Shown: piece after piece, positions 56,794-64,000 of the stretch
Numbering within the stretch: position 1 is the first letter of the stretch
Layout of the letters: every line of letters begins with the position of its first letter
Assembly (NCBI GenBank): GCA_027924585.1
Contig: BSBM01000361.1
Span: 67,678,001-67,742,000 of the forward strand
Direction: 5' to 3'
DNA length: 64,000 bases
Source of the DNA: Larix kaempferi
Lineage: Eukaryota; Streptophyta; Pinopsida; Pinales; Pinaceae
Notes under the pieces: model-generated
Told to the model about the DNA's origin: nothing
Seen by the model: only the letters and a program-made list of their open reading frames with translations
The model's database searches: none
Program-made: the position numbers and the translations under genes

Positions 56794-57390
56794 ATGAGAG
56801 CAAGAAAAGGTCTCAAGCATCGTCATGAGTGCGGCATACTCAATCCGGTGACATAAAGATTGTCAAAAACGGGCAACGGCCAATGTGGCATGTAAACCGA
56901 GGTGATGAGTGGCATTTTGAAAAAATGCCCAAAAATTATGGGGTGAGAGCAAGAAACGATCTCAAGAATCATCACGAGCGTGAAAAACTGAATCCATAGA
57001 TATCAAACTTGTCAAAAACGGACGACGACCGATGTGGCACGCAAACCGAGGCAACAAAGGGGCATGGGAAAAATACCCAAAAAATCTGGAGGTGAGAGCA
57101 AGAAATGATCTTAAGCGTCATCACGAGCGAGGAAAACTTAATTCGGCAATAAAAGACTCGTAAAAAATGGACGACGGTCGATGTGGCATGCAAACCGAGG
57201 CAACGAGGGGGCATGGGAAAAATGCCTGAAAAATCTGGGGGTGAGAGCAAGAAATGATCTCAAGCGTCACCACGAGCGTGGAAAACTGAATTCGGCGATA
57301 TAAGTCTCATCAAAAACGGAGAACGACTGAAGTGGCACGCAAACTGAGGCGACGAGGGCATGAAAAAATGGTCAAAAAATGGACCTGGTG
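56794..57390. repeat. 149-bp tandem repeats in D (about four units)
   Basis: The landmark tgagagcaagaaa recurs at 56795, 56944, 57093 and 57242, a spacing of exactly 149. Units share gatct(c/t)aagc(g/a)tc.tcacgagcg and atgtggca(c/t)gcaaaccgagg. Confidence 0.85.
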
Positions 57391-57512
57391 AAAAGAAGAA
57401 AAGGAAAGGACTATCATGAAGTTCTCACTGTGCTGATCCCAACGGTACCAATGATTTGAGGAACAGACGTCGTATGATACCGCAATGGTTGTTTGAAAAA
57501 TGGTCAAATCTC

Positions 57513-57520
57513 TATAAATA
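57513..57520 (+). promoter_or_regulatory. TATA box of the antisense gene in D
   Basis: CTATAAATAGGG is followed by ATGACGTGTCATT, paralleling C. It sits about 120 bases after the 149-bp array and about 500 before exon 2. Confidence 0.7.
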
Positions 57521-57757
57521 GGGTATGGGGCCCATATGACGTGTCATTGTTACGTGTGAGTTTGGCAGAGTAATCAGAGCTCTTTCTTGATTTTCGGGAG
57601 ATTCGACTGTTGGTTTTCAGTTCCGCGGGTTTTAGGTAACCCTATTCGCCTTAGCCTTTTTAATTATGTCTTTTTTGGTTAGCGGCAGGCCCTCGAAGGC
57701 CGTGAAATTCCATGTTGTCCTTCCAACGTGAAATATCGTGAGTTTCGCATCCTTTTC

Positions 57758-57955
57758 CGTGATGAACATCGCAGGTTTGGGGCTGACAGACGCGATGTTC
57801 ATCGCGGCTGTCGGGCTGAATGTCGCAATGTTCATCACGACTATGAGGCTGATAGTCGCGATGTTCATTGCGACTGTGGGGTCAATACCCGCGATGCTCA
57901 TCGTGGGTTCATGGATGAAAGCTGCGATGATCATCGCGGCTTTTGATGGAAAAGC
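57758..57955. repeat. 33-bp tandem palindromic array in D (six units)
   Basis: Units start at 57758, 57791, 57824, 57857, 57890 and 57923. The typical core CGCGATGTTCATCGCG has a 6-bp stem and a 4-base loop. It occupies the same place relative to the opposite-strand gene as C's 34-bp array. Confidence 0.85.
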
Positions 57956-58016
57956 CGCAATGAATTTTTTGAAAAAAAATTCTGGTTCTAAAAAAAAATT
58001 CTTTGTTTTTTGGCAG

Positions 58017-59446
58017 GATGTTGAGGAGACCATTAGTGTCATGGCGAGAGCGGGAGATGGAGGAGGACTTGATGATTCGGATTCGGACCGATCAGGGGGT
58101 CCGACAGACTCTGGCTGTGAGCAGGCTCCTAAAGTTCGCTCAAATTCCACTGATGCATTCAGTAGGACCGTTGCTGAACAAATTGGTGGGTCTCTGGGTC
58201 CCTACAGAGGGTGTGTTCATTGTTGGGGGTGAGAGGTTAGAGATCACCCTTACTATTGTATACTTTCTTACTGGGTTTCCTCGCTTAGGGGAGGTAGGGG
58301 ATCTTCTGTCGAGGATCCCGGCAGGTTTGGATATCAAGGATCTGCTGGAGACCTTCTGTGTTCCTGGGGCGATCGTGCATAACAACACTTTGAACCTGAG
58401 ATCTCTGCGGGAGTGGGATATGTGGGCTATTGGGGCTTGTGTTCTGTGGGTGTTGGGTGCCGCGGCGCCACATCATTTTTCTAGGGGACAAACGATGATG
58501 GTGGATTCTGTAATGACGGGGACCTACTACGCATGGGGTCAGATGTTTTTGGCTGGTGTCCGGAGAGATCTGGATAAGGTGAGCCGAGAGGGGGGAGAGT
58601 TCTACTATGCCTCCTTTTTGTGTTGTTTCTTTTTTGAGTGGGTACCGATCGTGCGGCCATGGGTGCCGGTTTGAGACGGGTTGGTTGTGAGCCGCGCATG
58701 GTGCAGTGGGGGCAGATGATGCCCCGCGGTGGTGGTGGTATCCACGGTTTCTTTTCACAGGATATATATGAGCAGTGGAGCAGATCCCCCTGTTGATTGA
58801 TGACTATCCATATGCCAGTATGGATTATCGAGGAGATCCGAAGATGCCTCGAGCCTAGAGACAGGCCTGGGGTTTAGATGGTATGTTTTTGTGTTTTGCT
58901 CTCTACTATATCATGTGTTTTTTAGATGTTTTTGTTATGATTATAGTTAGAGATATCTATATGATGGTTCACTTGCGTGATTGTGCAGATGTTGGTCCTG
59001 TACCACCAATCGATCATGTGGTTCATAGGGGACGGGCAATGGTGGTCATTCCGCCTCATGTAGTGGTACTGCCTCCTCATGATCGAGGAGTTGTGCCTCA
59101 CAGTCGAGGAGCTGGGCCTCGAGATGATGTCATGGAGGGCATACGAGAGACACTAGACATGATCCTGGCAGGATTGCCAGAGGATGGGTGGAGGGACTTG
59201 GATCGGGACATCGTCGAGCGTTGTTTCGATGTGCCTCGTGAGTGGCACTCTATCTTGCTCAAAGCAGCATTAGTGGTAGCTGAGTATAGGGATGGTCCTT
59301 GGCATGATCCGGTAGGGCTGGTGGAGGGGAGGATTCTATTGTGAGATGATCCAGCGGGGCCAACGGAGAGGAGGGTTCGGGCTTGGCATGATCCGACGGG
59401 GTCAGCGGAGGTGGCGCCAGAGGAGCCCGGAGACCATGATGATTAG
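58017..59446 (+). pseudogene. Antisense spliced gene of element D (plant mobile domain-like)
   Basis: Exon 2 begins at 58017, after a pyrimidine-rich acceptor ttctttgttttttggcag, with ATG at 58018. It is open for 219 codons to 58674 (MLRRPLVSWREREMEED, LLKFAQIPLM, ITLTIVYFLTGFP, YYAWGQMFL). It then loses frame: the homologous sequence continues in another frame (MVQWGQMMPRGGGG, QDIYEQW) with further stops up to 58880. The intron 58881-58988 has GTATGTTTTT and GTGCAG ends at exactly C's splice position. Exon 3 (58989-59446) encodes DVGPVPPIDHVVHRGR and EDGWRDLDRDIVERC, with a TGA at 59342 where a CGA codon is likely. It shows that the intron positions are conserved between elements. Confidence 0.7.
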
Positions 59447-59713
59447 ATGATCTTGTATCTGCCCCCAAATGCTGATGAGCATATGGGGAAGTACCTTTTT
59501 GTATGGCTTATGTACTTTTGTATATTGGGTGCTGAGGGCACCTATGACATGTTTGACTATATGATGATATATATATATATATGTGTGTGTTTTGGTATAT
59601 AGTCATGTATGCACAGGGATGCATTTATTGCCTATTTGTTTGCCTGTGGAGGCACATGTTATGCACGTGGATGCACTTTTTGTTTATGCCCATGGAGGCA
59701 CATTTTGTATTTA
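59447..59713. repeat. Iterated motif region between convergent genes of D
   Basis: It contains an (AT)n-(GT)n run at about 59565-59592, then repeated gcac(g/a)(t/g)ggatgca and gcc.(g/a)tggaggcac units at 59600-59705, the counterpart of C's GCATCCACGTGC series. Confidence 0.55.
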
Positions 59714-60142
59714 CTACATGGTGTGATTGGTGTGCCAATCCAGAATGTTGTTGGCCATATGGTCTGCTACACTGTTCAGATTCCTTGGGACATGTGTGAA
59801 TGAAATGGATCCAAATTGTCGAACCATTTGTTTAGTGCGCAGGAATTCTTTGAAAAGGCAGGGATCGCGTACCTGGTAATCATTATTGAGCTGGGAAACA
59901 AGGAGTTGTGAGTCCAAGAAAACGTTAAGGTGACTTATGCTCATTTGGAGAGCAGCAGCCTGGAGACCGGTCATGGCATCGTATTCAGCTTGGTTGTTGG
60001 TGGCGGCACCTATGCACACTCCATCGATGTGGATCAATTCATTTGAAGGGGAATATATTACCCAAGCTACGGAGGCGAGATTGGGGGACCAATGGCTTGC
60101 ACCATCAGCAAAACCAATGTAGCAAAGTGGAACAGGATCCAT
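59714..60142 (-). CDS. Separate archaeal-type RNase H ORF of element D (intact)
   Basis: This is a 142-codon ORF from a true ATG (MDPVPLCYIGFADGAS). Catalytic blocks are GFADGAS, NNQAEYDAM, FLDSQLLVSQLN and FTHVPRNLNSVADHMAN, all present. It is intact where the C copy has a stop (reads MVRQFGS). It would cleave the RNA strand of RNA:DNA hybrids, alongside the classical RNase H in pol. It follows the gag-pol stop by about 100 bases. Confidence 0.85.
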   Translation of the reverse strand: MDPVPLCYIGFADGASHWSPNLASVAWVIYSPSNELIHIDGVCIGAATNNQAEYDAMTGLQAAALQMSISHLNVFLDSQLLVSQLNNDYQVRDPCLFKEFLRTKQMVRQFGSISFTHVPRNLNSVADHMANNILDWHTNHTM

Positions 60143-60242
60143 CTGTGATCATGCAGGAAAAAGAAATTTTTAGGTTTTTGTATTTTCTGTTAAAAACAAA
60201 ATAAGACTGTACAATAATGGACGGTGGTGTCCATCAGATTTT
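60143..60242 (-). other. Spacer between pol and RNase H ORF in D
   Basis: This is the 100-base non-coding gap equivalent to 48046-48147 in C. Both have a pyrimidine- or T-rich stretch before the RNase H ATG, which could act as a splice acceptor (C ends tgattacag|ATGGACC; the D minus strand ends tgatcacag|ATGGATCC). Confidence 0.5.
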
Positions 60243-63200
60243 CTATGAGTAAAATCGCTTGAGGTACAACCCGTTGAGTGGGTTGCGTAGGGGGTTGCCT
60301 TCTGAATCGGTCAGAATGTATGCCCCCTGTCCAAGGCAGGTATGTATAATATATGGGCCTTGCCACATGGACACAAACTTTCCTTTTCCGGTTTTGTCAT
60401 GAGCTTGATCATAGGCGAGGACAAGGTCCCCTTCAGTAAAGGTTCTTGGGTGGACATGTTTGTCGTAACTCAGTTTGGATCGGTTCTTGGTTGCTTCCAT
60501 GGTTTGGAGGGCTGTGCGCCGATCTTCATCGGCTTGCTCCAGAAGTAGTAAGCGTTGCTCAATTGGGGAAGTGTCCTGTAGGAGTTCAACGGCCATATGT
60601 AGGGTTGGAATCTGGCACTCAATGGGGAGGACGGATTCGACACCGTGAACTAGATGGAAAGGGGTAAAACCGGTGGTGGTTTTGGTTGACGTGCGGTATG
60701 CCCATAGTGCTGGGAAGAGCATGTGATGCCAATTTGATTTGTGTTTGTCAACAGTGCGCTGGAGGATGGTTTTCAAAATTTTGTTAATCGCTTCGACTTG
60801 GCCATTCGCTTGGGGGTAGTAGGTGGAGGAGAAATGGTGTTCAAATTTCAGTAGGGTTGATAATTCTCTCCAAACAACATGTTCAAAGTGAGAGCTGTGG
60901 TCTGAGACGAGTTGCTTTGGCACTGCAAAACGAGCGATAACATGGTTAAGGAAAAAACGTGCTACGGTGTCGGCTTTGCAATTGTAAGTTGGCATGGCTT
61001 CCGCCCACTTAGTGAAATAATCTACGGCCACAATGATGTGTTTATGACCGCCGGCTGACGTGGGATTGCAATCTAGGAAGTTGATGGCCCATTTGCAGAA
61101 TGGTCCAACAGTGACGACTGGATGAAGGGGGGTGGGTGGGGTTCTTGCCTTGGGGGAAAAAAGTTGGCAGTTTTGACAATGTTTGACTGCGGTGATGCAA
61201 TCAGTAAATAATGAAGGCCAAAAGTAACCTGCACGGATGATTTTTTGAGCGGTGGCCATGCCGAAGAAATGGCCTCCGTAGGCACCGCTATGGCAGTCAT
61301 TAAGGACTTGTTCTGCTTCATCATGAGATAGGTAGCGTCGTAAGATGGTATCGACGCCACATCGATAAAGTACATCGCCTAATAGGAGATATTGGGGGGC
61401 ATGGTGTCGTATACGACGGCGTCCATCACGATTGTTGTTGGATTGTAATTTTTGTGTGTGGAGGTAGATTAAGATGTCTCCGTACCATGGGTCTTTAGAG
61501 GAAATGATGAAAATGTGGTCGTCAATGAGATCCGTTTGGATAGCGGGTGATGACAAAGAGGATGGGAGATCTATGATGAGTTGGGCGAGTGCTAGGGCTT
61601 TGGTGCTCTTTGGGTTTTTGAAAGTTAGGTCGTATTCTTGCAGGATAATCACCCATTTAGCTACGTGACCTTGAAGGAGGCGACGTGTCAAGAGGTAAAC
61701 CATTGGATTGGAATTAGCTACAACCGTGGTGTGGCTTAGGAGAATGTAATGTCGCGGCTTTTGTACTAAAAAGACAACGACGAGGGCCATCTTCTCTTTA
61801 TGTGGGTACCGGAGGGGTGGGCCTGACAAGGTCTGGCTCACATAGTAGATGACATGCTCTTGGCGAGCAGTATCTTCTTGGACAAGAACTCCAGTTATGG
61901 CATATTCGGATGCTGAAACATACAGGGTGAAATATTTTCTGAAATCTAGAGGAGAGATCAACGGGGCATTCGTGAGTGCTTTCTTTAAGTCGGCAAAAGA
62001 TGATTCTGCTTGTTGGTTCCATATGAAATGGGTGTACAGATGTAGTAGTCGAAGGAAACCATGGACCGTCGTGGCATAGTCAGGGACAAAGCGATGGTGG
62101 AAGTTGGACCTCCCTTGAAGGCTTTGAAGTTGTCTTAATGTACAGGGTGATGGTAAGTCTACAATGGCTTGGACTTTCAAGGGGTCTACAGTGATGCCTT
62201 TTTCTGAAATGACAAACCCCAGCAGGCGACCTGCTGTAACGCAAAAGACACACTTGAGTGGGTTCAAGCGGATGCTGTATTTTCGACAACACAAGAAAAC
62301 TTGTCGAAGGTCGTCTAAATGGTCAGATCGTTTCTTGGATCGAGCGGTGAGGTCATCTAGATAAACTTTTATGATTCTGTGTAGATCGTGGAAGCAATAA
62401 GTCATGGCGTGTTGGAAAGTGGCTCCAGCATTCTTGAGACCAAAAGGAATGACGTGATAGGCGAAGGTGCCCCATGGGGTAGTGAAAGCTGTCTTGTATT
62501 GATCTTCTTTACGGATTTTGATTTGGTTATATCCTGAGAAACCGTCCAGAAAAAAAAGAACCTCATGCCCCGCACATTCATCAATTAGTTGGTCAATGAA
62601 TGGTGTGGGGAAGTTGTCTTTGGGACAAGCGAGGTTGAGGTCTCAGAAATCAATACAAATGCGTATGGTGCCCACTTTCTTGTTGACTGGCACTGGGTTT
62701 GAAACCCAGGTGGTGTAGGCAATAGGATATATGAATCCTGCTTTTTGGAGTTTCTCAATTTCAACCTTAACAGCTGGGAGTTTGGACGGGTGAATTGGGA
62801 GTTGTTTCTATCGGACAGGAGGCACATGGGGCCAAGTGTCGATGTGATTTTCCACAATGTTGGGATTGAGGCCAGGAATCTCGGTGTAAGACCAGGAGAA
62901 GACATCATGAAACTCTTGTAAGATTTTCTTATATGCCTGAGTTTCTACTTGAGTGCATGATGCGCTAAGCGAGATGAGCTCAGGTTTTCCAGGTGTGGTG
63001 GAAATATCGATTTGTATAATAGAGGAAATGTTGGACATAATCCCCTCTTCGAAGGCATCAGGTACTGGGATGGGGTCCTTGAACCAATCAACCTTAGTTG
63101 GTAGGAAATCTTTCGATTCGACTGATAATTGGTTTTCTGCGGTGGATGTAGATGCCTCAAGGAGGAAGTATGATCGATGGTGCATATCGTCCCAAGGGTA

Positions 63201-63984
63201 GTCCAGTGTAGTGAGTGTTTCTAGAATTTTCTCGTCAGTACGAAAGTAATCAGACCATAAATCAACGAGTTCTGGTTTGTACGTGGTTGAAATCACATAG
63301 ATGGTATTGATTTCTTCCGAAGAAGATGATTTCGGAGGGTAGATCTCCTCGATGAGGGGAGGAGATATCTCTAAGTCGGCATTGTTCATCTCGTATAAGG
63401 CTGCTTTATCATCTGGGAGATCGGGGCAGTGGTGTGAATAATGGCCATAAATGCCACATATCGCACAAGGGTGGTTAGTGCGAAGTGTTTTGTCGCGAGG
63501 TTGAGGAGGTGTCTCAAGTCTTATAACTAGAATTCCGGTGTCGTCATCCAACATATTCATGTGTTCTTGGAGTGCAGGTAATTGTGGCTATTGATGAGTG
63601 GCATGGCCTACGTCATCACACAACAAGCACTTAGGGGGAATGCGAATAGTTGGGGGGTTCTTAGCTACCTTGGGGGTTGTTGGGGGGGTACGAGTAATGG
63701 GTTCAGTGTTATAAGTTTGTGGGCCTCTGCCCCCTGTGTTTCGTAATGGAGGTGGGGCGTTTCTAGACGTTGACGTCGTAGTCACTATTGGGGGTAGTCT
63801 ATTTTGCAGATGAGTGACAGGAGGGGGTGGGTGGTTGGTAGTAGGGATAGGTTGTACCGGTTGTAAAATAATTCAACGGGGGGCTCGGAGCAGGTAAGTA
63901 CCATACAGGTATCCCTAATGTTAAACCAGGAAGGTTGAGTGTAGCCATTACTGGTGAAATGATAACTCTGGAAAATGAGAACAA
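60243..63984 (-). pseudogene. gag-pol: gag-pol of element D, 3' portion
   Basis: It is open for 720 codons from 62405 to 60243 (RT fingers/palm end, RNase H, integrase, C-terminal domain). Upstream the same frame has TGA at 62643-62645 and TAG at 62808-62810, then 62811-63560, then a TAG near 63585 in a zinc knuckle; a shift separates 63799-63984. Motifs: knuckles CLLCDDVGHATHQ and CAICGIYGHYSHHC; RT QYKTAFTTPWGTF and YLDD near 62355; RNase H ASEYAITGVLVQ; integrase HHCC near 61180-61310; WAINFLDC, LVSDHSSHF and the glutamate of NGQVEAINK. It provides the reference for the stops and frameshift in C. The integrase reads through C's frameshift as KILKTILQRTVDKHK. Confidence 0.87.
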
Positions 63985-64000
63985 GAACAGGATAGTATGA

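Larger units (their letters stand above)
54292..64000 (-). mobile_element. Element D: Tat-like relative of C, truncated by the window edge
   Basis: Minus-strand orientation. It begins at the left with its 3' LTR, then follows the same order as C in mirror image: polypurine tract, 3' sense ORF, hairpins, 149-bp repeats, opposite-strand gene (plus), iterated motif, RNase H ORF and pol. Its 5' part lies beyond 64000. Nucleotide divergence from C is clear, while gene order is fully kept. Confidence 0.9.

Noticed and set aside
57738-58232. Plus-strand ORF of 164 codons with an 11-residue repeat over the D palindromic array
   Set aside because: The 33-bp period keeps any frame open by chance. The equivalent C array has a 34-bp period and cannot encode the repeat, and the gene model starts at the ATG after the array.

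Overview
The window is a nest of long-terminal-repeat (LTR) retrotransposons from a large, repeat-rich plant nuclear genome. Every recognisable coding region is a Ty3/gypsy gag-pol or an accessory retrotransposon ORF. I see no cellular gene, rRNA or tRNA. Two lineages are present: a chromovirus type (initiator-Met primer site, chromodomain-like tail) and a Tat-like type (extra archaeal-type RNase H, accessory ORFs, very long elements). A seed plant with a giant genome, possibly a gymnosperm, is a reasonable guess but is not proven.

Layout. E (minus) is an old chromovirus whose gag end and LTR start occupy 1-2541. It is split by A (minus, 2542-18826), a Tat-like element with about 5-kb LTRs, each carrying a long ORF (intact, 1049 codons, in the right LTR). 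E-like sequence resumes at 18827. F (minus, 19884-28246) is a non-autonomous LTR element with gag, five zinc knuckles, a protease and coiled-coil ORFs, but no reverse transcriptase. B (minus, from 28547) is a second chromovirus. Its 3' LTR is 28547-30993, its decayed gag-pol 31010-36202, and its 5' LTR starts at 36851. That 5' LTR was hit twice. C (plus, 38835-54131, 5-bp target duplication ACTGT) is a complete 15.3-kb Tat-like element. D (minus, from 54292 to beyond the window) is a related element inserted 155 bp away in the opposite orientation.

Most interesting system. C and D both carry, downstream of pol and on the opposite strand, what looks like a complete second gene. It has its own TATA box and a 5' intron holding tandem 33-34-bp palindromic units. 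The ATG lies two bases after a CAG splice acceptor, and a second GT-AG intron joins the ORF in frame (408 codons in C). The product resembles plant mobile domain proteins. A tandem array with a 149-bp period lies just upstream of the promoter in both copies. Because C and D are diverged relatives, conserved features can be read by direct comparison: TATA box, splice sites, array period and a covarying stem pair. In element A an equivalent accessory gene appears to sit inside the LTR with its own TATA box.

How the parts work together. Gag-pol supplies capsid, protease, reverse transcriptase, two RNase H types and integrase. In A the extra RNase H lies between protease and reverse transcriptase; in C and D it is a separate small ORF after integrase. 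Nearly all copies are broken. The stops in C's pol are C-to-T changes at CAG or CGA codons, as expected for methylated, silenced elements.
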